A stretch of DNA of 64,000 bases from Methylovirgula sp. HY1 (GCF_019343105.1 NZ_CP073764.1:930001-994000); one strand, 5' to 3'; shown: positions 43,360-54,750, numbered from the stretch's first letter. A program made the numbers and translations. Notes: generated by a model from the letters alone, not told the origin.

Positions 43360-44715
43360 CTATTTCTTATGCTTGGCACGAAAGGCTTTCGCCCAACCCG
43401 GCTTTTGGATTTGCCTAGCCCGCGCAAGCACCAGCGCATCGGCCTCGACATCGTCGGTTATGACGGAGCCTGTCCCGACATAGGCGCCGGCGCCGATCGT
43501 CACCGGCGCGACAAGCGCCGAATTGACCCCGATGAAAGCGCCTTCTCCCACCTCGGTCTTGAATTTCGTGAAGCCGTCATAATTGCAGGTGATTGTTCCT
43601 GCCCCAATATTGGTGCGGGCGCCGATCGTCGCGTCACCAATATAGGCGAGATGATTGGCCTTGACGCCGACGCCGAGCCGAGCCGCCTTCACCTCGACGA
43701 AATTGCCGATATGCACGCCCGCGCTGAGTTCCGCACCGGGACGTAGCCGGGCGAACGGCCCGATGATGCAATCTTCCCCGACCTTGGCGCCGTCGAGATG
43801 GGAAAACGCGCGGATCACGCTGCCTGCCCCGACCGATACGCCAGGACCAAAAAAGACATGGGGCTCGATGATCACGTCAGCCGCCAATTCAGTATCGAAA
43901 CTAAGATGCACGCTGCCCGGATCATGGAACGTGACGCCCGCCTGCATCGCGTCCGCCCGATAGCGGCTTTGCAAAACGGCCTCCGCCTCGGCCAGCTGCT
44001 GCCGGTCGTTGATCCCCAAGACCTCATCAGCGGCGACTCGCGACGCCGCCGCGCCGAGCTTCCTGGTCCGCGCCATGGCAACCGCATCGGTCAAATAATA
44101 CTCGGCCTGAGCATTCGTATTGCCGATCGACTCGAGAAGGCCAAGAGCGTGCTGCCCGGCCAGGGCCATGACGCCGGCATTGCAAATGTCGAGACCAAGC
44201 TCGCTTTCATGCAGATCCTTGTGCTCGCGAATGGCGATCAGATTGTCGCCCTCGAGAATCAGGCGGCCATAGCCTTTCGGGTCCTTCGCCGCAAAGCCGA
44301 GGACGACGACGGCCGCGTCCCCGTCTGCGAGGCCACCGCGCAGGTTTGAATAAGTCGCCGGACGTATCAACGGCGTATCGGCGAAGGCGATGAGCAGGTC
44401 ATCGAAGCCTTCGGCAAACGCAGCCTTGGCAGCAAGGACCGCATGCGCGGTTCCCAGCGGTGCCGATTGGACAAAAATTTCGGCGGATGGCGCGGCGCGC
44501 TTTGCTTCGGCGGCAACAGCCTCCTGTCCGGCACCGACAACGACCGCTATTCGGTCAGCCCCCGCTGTCGCAACCGATGCGAGCACATGCGCCAGCATGG
44601 AGCGTCCAGCGAGTTCATGCAGCACTTTGGGCTTGCGCGACCGCATCCGCTTGCCTTCGCCAGCGGCCAGAATCACGGCAAGGCAACGGCGGCGCATGGG
44701 CTCGGAAAATGTCAT
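43360..44715 (-). CDS. glmU: bifunctional GlcNAc-1-phosphate uridylyltransferase/acetyltransferase
   Basis: 451 residues. The uridylyltransferase has LAVILAAGEGKRMRSRKPKV; the C-terminal left-handed beta helix has hexapeptide repeats, including HIGNFVEVKAARLGVGVKAN and the catalytic-region NCNYDG-like TITCNYDGFTK. It completes UDP-GlcNAc synthesis. A nearby upstream ATG is MRRRCLAV at residue 7. The 385-base gap to divergent opgG (44716-45100) has a short palindrome at 44959-44973 and no gene. Confidence 0.97.
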   Translation of the reverse strand: MTFSEPMRRRCLAVILAAGEGKRMRSRKPKVLHELAGRSMLAHVLASVATAGADRIAVVVGAGQEAVAAEAKRAAPSAEIFVQSAPLGTAHAVLAAKAAFAEGFDDLLIAFADTPLIRPATYSNLRGGLADGDAAVVVLGFAAKDPKGYGRLILEGDNLIAIREHKDLHESELGLDICNAGVMALAGQHALGLLESIGNTNAQAEYYLTDAVAMARTRKLGAAASRVAADEVLGINDRQQLAEAEAVLQSRYRADAMQAGVTFHDPGSVHLSFDTELAADVIIEPHVFFGPGVSVGAGSVIRAFSHLDGAKVGEDCIIGPFARLRPGAELSAGVHIGNFVEVKAARLGVGVKANHLAYIGDATIGARTNIGAGTITCNYDGFTKFKTEVGEGAFIGVNSALVAPVTIGAGAYVGTGSVITDDVEADALVLARARQIQKPGWAKAFRAKHKK

Positions 44716-45100
44716 GGACTCTTGCTCCTCGCCGACGAAAAGCGCATTCGCATCGTGCTCCCTCGAATCTCAAGTTCTTCGATCATAGGTTTCAGATCCG
44801 GCGCATCGGCGAACGATGCGGCATCTGGTCTCATTCGGCGCCGGACGAAAATGACGTTTCCGGCTGGCGAACATAGCGCAGAGCTTGCAGCATCGCGGGA
44901 GATGGCCCAAACCAAGGCACATCCAAAAGGTCGCCGCACCGACACGGCGGGGGATAATGGGATCGTCGATCCCGTTTAAAGCGCAACCCTGCCGAAAAGT
45001 CCTTAAAAAGCCATCCCGTCATGACCGTGAATGGGATATACACGACAGATCCCGTCAATTCCAAGCAACAGCTCCCCAGCGGGACCAGCCAGTCCATTTT

Positions 45101-46654
45101 ATGTTCGAGCGTCGAGATGTGTTGAGATTGGGCCTTGGCGGCTTAGCGGCCGGGGTCGAACTGTCTTTTTTTCCTTCCGCCGACGGCGCGGAGGCGCCAG
45201 CTGCGCAGCAGGGCTTTGCGCTCGGCGCCCCGACGCCTTTTCATCCGGGCGCGGTCGCCGCTGCCGCGCGCGAAGCCGCGAAACAGCCATATAAGAAGCT
45301 GCCGAACAATCTTCCCGATCGTTTGCGCAATCTGACCTATGACCAATATGTGGCGATACGCGTCAAGTCGAGCGCACGGATATGGGCGAATGAAAATCTC
45401 GGCTTCGCGCTCGAGCCCCTGCACCGCGGCTTTATTTTTTCGGCGCCCGTCGAGATCAATCTCGTCTCTCAGGGCCAGTCGCGGCGCGTCATCTACAACA
45501 ATTCGCAATTCGACTTCGGCAAGCTCGGCGTTCCCTCGATCGGCGATATCGGCTTTTCCGGATTTCGCGTTCTGGTGCCGCAAAGCGGGCAAAAGCTCGC
45601 CGAAATAGCCACCTTTCAAGGGGCGAGCTTTTTTCGCGCCATTGCTCAGGGCCAGCGCTTCGGCACGATGGCGCGCGCCCTATCGATCAAAGTCGCCGAC
45701 CCGCGCGGCGAGGAATTTCCGACGATTCGGACCTTTTGGGTCGAACGTCCGAGTCTCGCCACCAATGCGCTCGTCATTCATGCTTTGATCGACTCGCAAA
45801 GCGTCACGGGCGCCTATCGCTTCACCCTGCATCCGGGCGAGGCGACGATCATCGACACGGAATGTACTTTGTTCGCCCGCACCAAAGTCGATAATTTCGG
45901 CCTCGCCACGATGAGTTCGACCGTGTTGAGCGACGCCATAGACCATCGCCGCCCGGATGATACGCGTCCGATAATCGCCGACATTGCCGGTCTGCAGATG
46001 TATACGGGTAAAGGGGAATGGCTCTGGCGTCCGGTCTCCAACCGGGAAACCTTGCAGATCTCCACCTTTGTCGATGAAAATCCGCGCGGCTTCGGCTTTC
46101 TTCAACGTGACCGTCGCTTTGCCGATTATCAAGACGACGACCAGCATTGGGAGCTGCGGCCTTCGTTGTGGATCGAGCCGATCGGCGATTGGGGTGCCGG
46201 TGGGATGGAACTCATCGAGATTCCTAGCGACTCGGAAGCTAATGATAATATCATTGCGTATTGGCGGCCGCAGCAAAGCTTAGCTGCGGGCAGCGAAACG
46301 GCATTTGCATATCGGCAGTTCTGGTGCTGGAACCCGCCCGAACGCCCGGCATTGGCCATTGTGACAGATACCCGTTCCGGACGCGGTTCCACCGCAAAGC
46401 GACGGCGTTTTCTTGTCGAATTCAAAGGGGGTGTTCTGGGCGATCCGCAGCAAAGTGCGGCGGCAAAGCCGGTTCTCACCGCAGCGCCGGGGACCATTAC
46501 CCTCATTCGGACCTATCCGGCGCCGAATAATAAATCTTACCGGATCTTGTTCGAGATCGATCCGGGCAACGAGACATCCAGCGAATTGCGTCTCGTGCTC
46601 GAGGTCGCGGGCAAGCCCATCAGCGAGACTTGGCTATACCGATGGACGCGCTGA
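45101..46654 (+). CDS. opgG: periplasmic glucan biosynthesis protein OpgG/OpgD
   Basis: 517 residues. The N-terminus (MFERRDVLRLGLGGLAAGVE) looks like a twin-arginine signal with RRDVLRLG. The mature part begins near FALGAPTPFHPGAV and contains family segments YDQYVAIRVK, FDFGKLGVPS and FWVERP. It acts on osmoregulated periplasmic glucan chains made by OpgH. The upstream extension of 72 codons was rejected because it precedes the signal. Its last 13 bases overlap opgH. OpgD, which also uses a Tat signal, cannot be excluded. Confidence 0.88.
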   Translation: MFERRDVLRLGLGGLAAGVELSFFPSADGAEAPAAQQGFALGAPTPFHPGAVAAAAREAAKQPYKKLPNNLPDRLRNLTYDQYVAIRVKSSARIWANENLGFALEPLHRGFIFSAPVEINLVSQGQSRRVIYNNSQFDFGKLGVPSIGDIGFSGFRVLVPQSGQKLAEIATFQGASFFRAIAQGQRFGTMARALSIKVADPRGEEFPTIRTFWVERPSLATNALVIHALIDSQSVTGAYRFTLHPGEATIIDTECTLFARTKVDNFGLATMSSTVLSDAIDHRRPDDTRPIIADIAGLQMYTGKGEWLWRPVSNRETLQISTFVDENPRGFGFLQRDRRFADYQDDDQHWELRPSLWIEPIGDWGAGGMELIEIPSDSEANDNIIAYWRPQQSLAAGSETAFAYRQFWCWNPPERPALAIVTDTRSGRGSTAKRRRFLVEFKGGVLGDPQQSAAAKPVLTAAPGTITLIRTYPAPNNKSYRILFEIDPGNETSSELRLVLEVAGKPISETWLYRWTR

Positions 46655-48870
46655 CCAGTTTGCAATCCCTCGACACAGGCGCCGGCGCCCAGGAGCGCGC
46701 GTCTCCCGATCAGGATCGGCCGGCCCATATCTGGACCCCGGCCATGCCAGGCGAATCGCCGATCGCCATGCCGACCCAGAGCCTGTTTCATTTCGACCGC
46801 GCCAAAGACCGCGGCCGGCCCCCGCCGCGCTCGGGGTTTTGGACTTGGGTCGCCCGCCTGCTCATCTTCGGCGGCGCTTTCGCTCTGACCAGCTATGGCG
46901 CCTATGAAATCTATGAAGTCGTCTCGGTCGGCACGATCACGGCGCTCGAATGGGCATTGGTCACTTTCTTCGTCGTCAATTTTTCCTGGATCGCACTCGC
47001 CTTTTCAGCCGCGCTGGTCGGGTTCCTGTGGCTGCTTTTCGCCGCCCCCAAACCGCCGCCCGTGCCCGCCCAACTCAGCGAACGCACGGCCATCGTCATG
47101 CCGATCTATAATGAAGCGCCGGCGCGGGTCTTCGGCGCTCTGCTCGCCGTCCACGCGGAAGTGGAGGCGACCGGCCTCGGCGATGCCTTCGATTGGTTCT
47201 TGCTCTCGGACACGACCAATCCGGAAATTTTCATCGCCGAGGAACATGCCTTCATCGCATTGCGCCGCAAGCTCGGCCCGCGCGCGCGCATCTATTACCG
47301 GCATCGTCCCAAGAACATCGCCCGCAAGGCCGGCAATATCGGCGATTTCGTCAGCCGCTGGGGTGGCCGATACGCCCATATGGTCGTCCTCGATGCCGAC
47401 AGCCTGATGACCGGAGAGGCGATTGTCGGGCTTGCCGCCGCGATGGAAGCCGATCCGGGCGCCGGCATCATCCAGACCTTGCCGCTGATCATCAATCGCA
47501 ACACGCTGTTTGCACGCGTGCAGCAATTCGCGGCGCGGATCTATGGCCCTGTCATCGCCGCGGGCCTCGCCTGCTGGATGGGCCGAGACGGGAATTATTG
47601 GGGCCATAATGCGATCCTTAGAACGAGCGCCTTCGCCGCCCATTGCGGCCTGCCGAATTTGGGCGGCCGGCCACCCCTCGGCGGTCATATATTGAGCCAT
47701 GATTTCGTCGAGGCGGCGCTGATCCGGCGGGCGGGCTACGCTGTCTATATGCTTCCCGGCATTACCGGCAGCTATGAGGAAAGTCCGCCGACCCTGATCG
47801 ACCTCGCGGCCCGCGACCGGCGCTGGTGCCAAGGCAATCTTCAGCACACGCGCGTGTTGCCGGCGGCTGGCCTCGCCTTGGCGTCCCGCCAGCATCTCGC
47901 CACCGGCATTATGGGCTATCTGGCTTCGCCGCTCTGGATGCTGCAGCTCCTCGTCGGCATCATCCTGGTCTTCCAGGCGAGCTATATAAGGCCGGAATAT
48001 TTCACCAGCGAGTTCACGCTGTTTCCAGCTTTTCCACGCTTCGACGCGGAACGGTCCTTGGCCCTGTTCGCCCTCACTATGGCGATCTTGCTGGCGCCGA
48101 AGCTCTTCGGCCTCATCCTGTCCCTACTCGACGGGCCGACGCGGCGCGGATGCGGCGGCGGCATCTTGCTCATCATCTCGACCCTTTTCGAAATCGTGAT
48201 GTCGGCTTTGCTGGCACCGATTCAGATGCTGATTCAAACCGGCCATGTCGCGCATTTTCTCTTCGGCTTCGACACCGGCTGGAATCCGCAGCGCCGCGAT
48301 GACGGATCGATGCCTTTCGTGGCCATTGTCCGGCGCCACCGATCGCATGTCGCGATGGGTTTCCTGACATTGATCGCCGGCCTCTTGATTTCACCCTCCC
48401 TGGTCGCCTGGATGTCCCCGACCATTCTCGGTCTCGTGCTCGCCATCTTCATTTCTTGGGCGACCGGCGAATTGGCCTTCGGCCGCGCACTGCGCCGCGC
48501 CGGTCTTTTGATCACGCCGGAAGAAAAACATAAGCCGGCGGTGGTACGCCGCGCCAATCAGCGTGCCAAGGAACTCGCCAATGCGACAGCCGCGGCCGAT
48601 GGTCTGCTGAGCCTCTATTCCGACGGTGAATTCCGCGCCCTTCACGTCGCCATGCTGCCGCCAGGCCCGGCGCGCCGGCGCGGCGACATATCGCCGGAAT
48701 GGGCACTCGCCGAAGCCAAGCTCTTGGAGGCGACAACGATCGACGAGGCAATCAGTTGGTTGAAACCCATTGAGCGCATGATCATCATGCTCGACGCCGT
48801 GCTTATTGCAAAGCTCGTCGAACTGCCCCCGAACATTGCGACCGACACGGCGCTGCGCCAGGCCGGCTAG
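46642..48870 (+). CDS. opgH: glucan glucosyltransferase OpgH
   Basis: 742 residues. It has two N-terminal membrane helices (about 65-130), then a GT2 domain with DTTNPEIF, LDADS, and the RDRRWCQGN motif; several C-terminal helices follow. It polymerises the glucan backbone from UDP-glucose at the inner membrane. The ATG at 46642 lies within the opgG 3' end, so the pair is translationally coupled. Confidence 0.92.
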   Translation: MDALTSLQSLDTGAGAQERASPDQDRPAHIWTPAMPGESPIAMPTQSLFHFDRAKDRGRPPPRSGFWTWVARLLIFGGAFALTSYGAYEIYEVVSVGTITALEWALVTFFVVNFSWIALAFSAALVGFLWLLFAAPKPPPVPAQLSERTAIVMPIYNEAPARVFGALLAVHAEVEATGLGDAFDWFLLSDTTNPEIFIAEEHAFIALRRKLGPRARIYYRHRPKNIARKAGNIGDFVSRWGGRYAHMVVLDADSLMTGEAIVGLAAAMEADPGAGIIQTLPLIINRNTLFARVQQFAARIYGPVIAAGLACWMGRDGNYWGHNAILRTSAFAAHCGLPNLGGRPPLGGHILSHDFVEAALIRRAGYAVYMLPGITGSYEESPPTLIDLAARDRRWCQGNLQHTRVLPAAGLALASRQHLATGIMGYLASPLWMLQLLVGIILVFQASYIRPEYFTSEFTLFPAFPRFDAERSLALFALTMAILLAPKLFGLILSLLDGPTRRGCGGGILLIISTLFEIVMSALLAPIQMLIQTGHVAHFLFGFDTGWNPQRRDDGSMPFVAIVRRHRSHVAMGFLTLIAGLLISPSLVAWMSPTILGLVLAIFISWATGELAFGRALRRAGLLITPEEKHKPAVVRRANQRAKELANATAAADGLLSLYSDGEFRALHVAMLPPGPARRRGDISPEWALAEAKLLEATTIDEAISWLKPIERMIIMLDAVLIAKLVELPPNIATDTALRQAG

Positions 48871-48874
48871 TATA

Positions 48875-48891
48875 TTTAGTATGATTCTAAA
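48875..48891 (+). promoter_or_regulatory. Irr-type iron control element upstream of the FTR1 gene
   Basis: TTTAGTATGATTCTAAA matches the known rhizobial iron control element TTTAGAA-N3-TTCTAAA with a single mismatch. It starts 5 bases after the opgH stop, 345 bases before the permease start, and ends 15 bases upstream of the candidate -35 box. Confidence 0.65.
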
Positions 48892-48906
48892 GTTGCCGCA
48901 TAGCGC

Positions 48907-48934
48907 TTGCGATGAAGGGCGATAGGCGTATAGT
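48907..48934 (+). promoter_or_regulatory. candidate promoter of the FTR1 permease gene
   Basis: TTGCGA (48907-48912) and TATAGT (48929-48934) are spaced by 16 bases, just downstream of the Irr-type box. No other gene lies in 48935-49219, so a leader of about 280 bases is implied, or a second promoter closer to the gene. Confidence 0.35.
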
Positions 48935-49219
48935 TATTAATACGCGTTGCGATGCTGTGAAGAGATCGCATGCAACATGCTCCGTGATGCCGGGCATAGC
49001 CGACATCTGCTAACGAGAGCGGCTTTCCAAACGGTTGCATGTCGCGTGCAGCCCGAAGCCCCTGCGGCAGGACTTCCTGCGCGCATCTCGCCAACGGTCG
49101 GAGGCGGCGAGACGTTTTGCCCGCGGAGCATGCCGGATTTGCGCGGCGGTACCGGAACGCTGCCGCGAAGTGAAGCGCTTCGGCCGCGAGTCGGCAGCAG
49201 TTTAAGGGAAGGTCCGCGC

Positions 49220-50053
49220 GTGCTCGGTGCTCTTATCATCGTCTTCCGCGAAGTGGTCGAAGCCGGTCTGATCGTCGGCATTGTCTTGGCCGTCACGCAA
49301 TCCATTCCGCGACGAATGCCTTATATTCTCGGTGGCTTGGTTGCCGGGCTCGGCGGTGCGGGTCTCGTCGCGGTTTTCGCCGGCGAGATGTCCGCGATGA
49401 TCGCCGGCTCTGGACAGGAAGTCTTCAATGCGTCGATCCTGTCGCTCGCGGTCGCGATGCTTACCTGGCACAATGTCTGGATGGCGCGGCATGGCCGCGA
49501 GATCACGGCGAGCCTGACGGAAATGGGCCGCGGTCTGCGCGACGGCTCGCAGACATTGCTGGCGCTGGCCATCGTCGTCGCCGTCGCGGTTCTCCGCGAA
49601 GGCTCGGAAATCGTGCTCTTCCTCTATGGAATTGTTCTTTCCCAAGGAACGACCGGCATCGCCGTGCTGACCGGCGGCCTCATCGGCCTGGCTCTCGGTA
49701 TCGGCCTTGCCTTTTTGACATTCAAAGGCCTGATCTCCATTCCCATGCGGCATTTGTTCCGCGTCACCACGCTCTTGATCTCCTTTATGGCGGCGGGCAT
49801 GGCGGTGCAGGCTGTCGCCTTTCTCGAACAAGCGGATCTGGCGACACAGCTCGATCGGGTCGTGTGGAACACCTCGGCCATCGTGTCGGACAACAGTCTT
49901 TTCGGCCGCGTCCTGCATACATTGCTCGGTTATACGGACCGGCCGACGCAACTGCAGCTTCTCGTCTATATTGTCACGCTGACAACGATCTTCGGTTTGA
50001 TGAAGCTGTTTTCTCCGCCGCCGAAGCCGGTCACGCAGCTCGCGGCAAGCTGA
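49220..50053 (+). CDS. FTR1 family iron permease
   Basis: 277 residues, about seven helices. Two REXXE iron-binding motifs are visible: FREVVEAGLIVG in helix 1 and VLREGSEIVLFLYG in helix 4, the defining feature of FTR1/EfeU. The start is the GTG at 49220 (VLGALIIVFREVVEAG), with AAGGGAAGG seven bases upstream. No ferroxidase or EfeO/EfeB gene is adjacent. The Irr-type box upstream argues for iron regulation. The 366 bases after it (50054-50419) hold nothing recognisable. Confidence 0.88.
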   Translation: MLGALIIVFREVVEAGLIVGIVLAVTQSIPRRMPYILGGLVAGLGGAGLVAVFAGEMSAMIAGSGQEVFNASILSLAVAMLTWHNVWMARHGREITASLTEMGRGLRDGSQTLLALAIVVAVAVLREGSEIVLFLYGIVLSQGTTGIAVLTGGLIGLALGIGLAFLTFKGLISIPMRHLFRVTTLLISFMAAGMAVQAVAFLEQADLATQLDRVVWNTSAIVSDNSLFGRVLHTLLGYTDRPTQLQLLVYIVTLTTIFGLMKLFSPPPKPVTQLAAS

Positions 50054-50419
50054 AAGCCTCACCGTGGAAGATCCCGCATCATACGCGGCAATTTGGCGCG
50101 TAGACGCCCCGTTCAAGGCGGGATGCGCCGCAATCCGGCCCCTTGCAATCCCGTTGCGTCCTGTCGATATAGAGTTTAAGAGCATTGCGTGATCGAGGCG
50201 CATCGATTCATCATGCTTCGCTTCGGGATGCGCCCGAGTTGCCGGCGCGACCACCGATGGACAGCGACGCATAGCCAAGAGAATTGCGTCGACAGGTCGG
50301 CAAGCGCGCTTCGCATATTTTTTGCTTAGCAATCCGAGACCTTGGCGAGCGTCCGCAGCGTGGCGGCCACCGACCGCCCTATCAGGCGGCCTCCTCCGTT
50401 GGCTGCTTTCAGGAACAAT

Positions 50420-51898
<1,479 letters not shown>

Positions 51899-51955
51899 AC
51901 AGCGCGGGTCCGATGACCCGGCACATTTCTCGCCGGCCTGCTTTGCCGTGAATTT

Positions 51956-52465
51956 TTACTGAAGTTTGTCCGCCGCGGCTTTGCAGACGATTTCGTCCTG
52001 GCCGCCCGTGCCGCCGCTACAGCCGACGGCGCCGATGATCTTGCCATTCTCGATGAGCGGGAGACCGCCGGGCGATGCGACCAGGGTGCGGTCGAGCGTC
52101 GCGACATAGGAATGGCCGGTTTCGAATGCGTGAAAGAAGAGGGTTGTGGAGCGGCGAAACCGCGCCGCGGTCCGCGCTTTATTCCGCGCGATCACGGCAG
52201 CAGCCGCCATGGTGCCGTCCATCTTTTCCAAGAAGATGAGATCGCCCGCCGGATCGACGACGGCGATCGCTTCTTTCCAGTCGTGCTTTCGCGCTTCGGC
52301 TTCGGCGGCACGCGCGAGTTCGCGCGCCCGGCTCAGAGTGATGGATGGCCCGTACGGCGTCGCGAAAGGCATTCGGTCCACTACCGACGCAGGTGACTGC
52401 GCCACGGCCGCACTTCCCCCTGCTACCAGCATGCCAGCCGCAACATACAAGCTCAATGAACGCAT
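51956..52465 (-). CDS. secreted GlcG/HbpS-type protein
   Basis: 169 residues with a signal peptide (MRSLSLYVAAGMLVAGGSAA, cut near VAQS). The mature part has the family core LSRARELARAAEAEARKHDW, KEAIAVVDPAGDLIFLEKMD, and GGLPLIENGKIIGAVGCSGG. HbpS members bind haem extracellularly and GlcG members are of unclear role, so haem binding is possible but unproven here. Confidence 0.78.
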   Translation of the reverse strand: MRSLSLYVAAGMLVAGGSAAVAQSPASVVDRMPFATPYGPSITLSRARELARAAEAEARKHDWKEAIAVVDPAGDLIFLEKMDGTMAAAAVIARNKARTAARFRRSTTLFFHAFETGHSYVATLDRTLVASPGGLPLIENGKIIGAVGCSGGTGGQDEIVCKAAADKLQ

Positions 52466-52481
52466 GTGCCCGCCCACACAT

Positions 52482-52516
52482 AGAAAAACGTTCAAAATCA
52501 ATAAGCTGGAGCATGT
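52482..52516. repeat. dispersed palindromic repeat, partial copy 3
   Basis: AAAACGTTCAAAATCAATAA followed by GCTGGAGCATGT matches the right part of the copy at 63774-63842 and, inverted, of copy 2. It lies between the GlcG/HbpS-type gene and sufA. Confidence 0.7.
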
Positions 52517-52553
52517 CTCAAGCCGCCCCGGATAACCGGGACAAAACGCTCCG

Positions 52554-52952
52554 TCACATCGCTTCGGGAGAACCCGTTGCCGAGCCGAGACTGGCTTGAT
52601 CGACCGGCGTGATGGAAACCGACTCGCCGCAACCGCAAGATCCCGTTTGATTGGGATTTTTGAAGATGAAGCCGGCGCCGAGCTTATTGGCCTCGAAATC
52701 CATCTCGGTACCGAAGAGGAACATGAGCGCCTTCGGGTCGATCACGATCTTGACGCCCTTGTCTTCGACAACCTCGTCGTAAGGCCCGATCGTGTCAGCG
52801 AAGTCGAGCGTGTAGCTCATGCCGGCGCAGCCGCCGTTCTTGATGCCGACGCGGAGCGCCGCAGCCTGCTTGTCGGGCGCCGAAAGAAGCTCATGCGCCC
52901 GCTTGGCCGCAGCCTCGGTCATCGTCAGAATCGAAAAATTCCCTGTCGCCAC
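52554..52952 (-). CDS. sufA: A-type iron-sulfur carrier SufA
   Basis: 132 residues. Three conserved cysteines are present: GGCAGMSY and the GSCGCGESV pair. It accepts clusters from SufBCD and passes them to apoproteins. I start at the GTG ending 52952 (VATGNFSILTMTEAAA) because AGGAG lies six bases upstream; an ATG 24 codons earlier gives an atypical N-terminal extension. It is separated from the rest of the suf operon by three unrelated genes and about 2.8 kb. Confidence 0.9.
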   Translation of the reverse strand: MATGNFSILTMTEAAAKRAHELLSAPDKQAAALRVGIKNGGCAGMSYTLDFADTIGPYDEVVEDKGVKIVIDPKALMFLFGTEMDFEANKLGAGFIFKNPNQTGSCGCGESVSITPVDQASLGSATGSPEAM

Positions 52953-53094
52953 GTCAATCTCCTGCACGCCGCCCGCACCGCTTTCGCCACTCAATGGGAA
53001 CGACGAAGCAATGGCTGAACTCATTCAGCTTACTATATAGGGCGGCGTAATGCATCTCGGCAGGGGCGACCTAGGCCGCCCCTGGCAAAAAGCT

Positions 53095-53721
53095 TCAGGC
53101 TGCCGCGATCATGCCCGCCTTTTTGAGGGCACGGGCGACCAAGGCCACCCGCCGCCCCTGCCAGCGGGCCGCATCGAGATCTTCGGTGCTCGGCAGCTTT
53201 GCCTGATTAAGAGAAACCGAGGTCGCCCCATAAGGCGTGCCGGCCTTGAACATGGCCGCATCGGCATAGCCGGTGGGCACGATGATCAGTCCGAGATGCG
53301 CCAGCGGGGCATACATCGACAGCAATGTCGACTCATTGCCGCCATGCGGGGTCGAGGTGGAACAAAAGACGGAGCCTGCCTTGCCGTTCAATTTGCCCTG
53401 AAACCAAAGCCCCCCGAGCGTGTCGATATAGGCCTTCAATTCCGACGACACATTGCCGAAGCGCGTCGGCGTGCCGAAAATGATGCCATCAGCCCAGGCA
53501 GCATCCTCCGCGGTCGGGGCGGCATAAAGCGCATTCATCGCCGTCGCACTCTCTTGCCATCCCGGCGCTTGCGCCATGACCTCGGGACCGACGAACTCGC
53601 GCGCCCGGCGCAAGCGCACATCGGCGCCCTCTTTCGCAGCGCCCTCGGCAACCGCCTTGGCAAGGGCTTCGGTTACGCCACTACGCGAATAGAATGCGAT
53701 CAACACATTGATATCGGGCAT
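53095..53721 (-). CDS. wrbA: WrbA-type NAD(P)H:quinone oxidoreductase
   Basis: 208 residues of the flavodoxin fold. The FMN phosphate loop is FYSRSGVTEALAK; PTRFGNVSSELKAYIDTLGG and the WrbA-specific STSTPHGGNESTL are present. It reduces quinones by two electrons, limiting oxidative stress. It ends a two-gene leftward unit with the pirin gene, 27 bases apart. Confidence 0.9.
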   Translation of the reverse strand: MPDINVLIAFYSRSGVTEALAKAVAEGAAKEGADVRLRRAREFVGPEVMAQAPGWQESATAMNALYAAPTAEDAAWADGIIFGTPTRFGNVSSELKAYIDTLGGLWFQGKLNGKAGSVFCSTSTPHGGNESTLLSMYAPLAHLGLIIVPTGYADAAMFKAGTPYGATSVSLNQAKLPSTEDLDAARWQGRRVALVARALKKAGMIAAA

Positions 53722-53748
53722 GATTATCAAAGCTCCAGAGAGATTGGA

Positions 53749-54645
53749 TTAAAAGCGGCCGCCGCGGTAATCGGCGATCGCTTGTTTGATTTCGGCCTCT
53801 GTCGTCATCACGAACGGCCCGTATTTCGCGACCGGCTCGCGCAAAGGCTTGGCGGCGGCAAATAAGAGGCGCGCGCCGGCTGCGCCGACGTCGATGACGA
53901 CTCTGTTGCCACTCGAAAGAATGCCGAGACGGCCACTCTGAAGCCGCGCCGCTGTTTCCCGCTCTCCGACCTTCACCTCGCCCTCATAGGCATAGAGAAA
54001 GGCCGTGTGATCGGCGGGCACCGCGAGTTCACATGCCGTATTGGGCGCAGCCACGATGTCGAGATAGATCGGCGCCGTCGCGCCAGTCTCCACTACGCCG
54101 CGACGCCCGGCAATCTCGCCGGCCAGGATCTTAGCCTGCACGCCAGCGGCGAGATCGATCGATGGGATCTCTTCGGCAGCGACATCGCGATAATGCGGTG
54201 CACACATCTTGTCGCGCGCCGGCAGATTGAGCCAGAGCTGAAAGCCGCGCATCAGCCCGTCCCTCTGCTCCGGCATTTCCGAATGCACGATGCCGCGGCC
54301 GGCCGTCATCCATTGCAACGCGCCCGGCCCCAGCAGGCCGACGTTCCCTTTGTTGTCGCGATGCCGCAAAGCCCCGGCGAGCATATAGGTCACGGTCTCG
54401 AAGCCGCGATGCGGATGATCCGGAAATCCAGCGATATAGGCGTTGGGATCGTCCGAATTGAAGGCGTCCAGCATCAAAAACGGATCGAGATCGGGCAGCG
54501 CCGGCTGGCCGATGATCCGGTTGAGCTTCACGCCAGCGCCATCCGACGTGGCCATGCCCTCTACGATCGACACGATTGCGCGCGCCGTCCCCACCGCCCC
54601 CAGGGGACCACTCATGCTCCCGCCGCTGACATGGTTTGCGCCCAT
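53749..54645 (-). CDS. pirin family protein
   Basis: About 298 residues, bicupin. The metal-binding HPHRGFETVTYMLAG and the second pair in TAGRGIVHSE (His and Glu) are intact. Some pirins act as quercetinases or redox-sensitive regulators; the role here is unknown. The start at 54645 (MGANHVSGG) is tentative, and MSGPLG at 54615 is an alternative. It is divergent from the LysR gene 105 bases away. Confidence 0.87.
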   Translation of the reverse strand: MGANHVSGGSMSGPLGAVGTARAIVSIVEGMATSDGAGVKLNRIIGQPALPDLDPFLMLDAFNSDDPNAYIAGFPDHPHRGFETVTYMLAGALRHRDNKGNVGLLGPGALQWMTAGRGIVHSEMPEQRDGLMRGFQLWLNLPARDKMCAPHYRDVAAEEIPSIDLAAGVQAKILAGEIAGRRGVVETGATAPIYLDIVAAPNTACELAVPADHTAFLYAYEGEVKVGERETAARLQSGRLGILSSGNRVVIDVGAAGARLLFAAAKPLREPVAKYGPFVMTTEAEIKQAIADYRGGRF

Positions 54646-54750
54646 TGCTCGCTGTTCCTCGTCTATCCAGGCGCGAAGATAGGTGTTTACGAGAACACCG
54701 CATATTGTCATCTGAAGAACCAGACTGTTGTGCTAATCGGAACAATAGCC

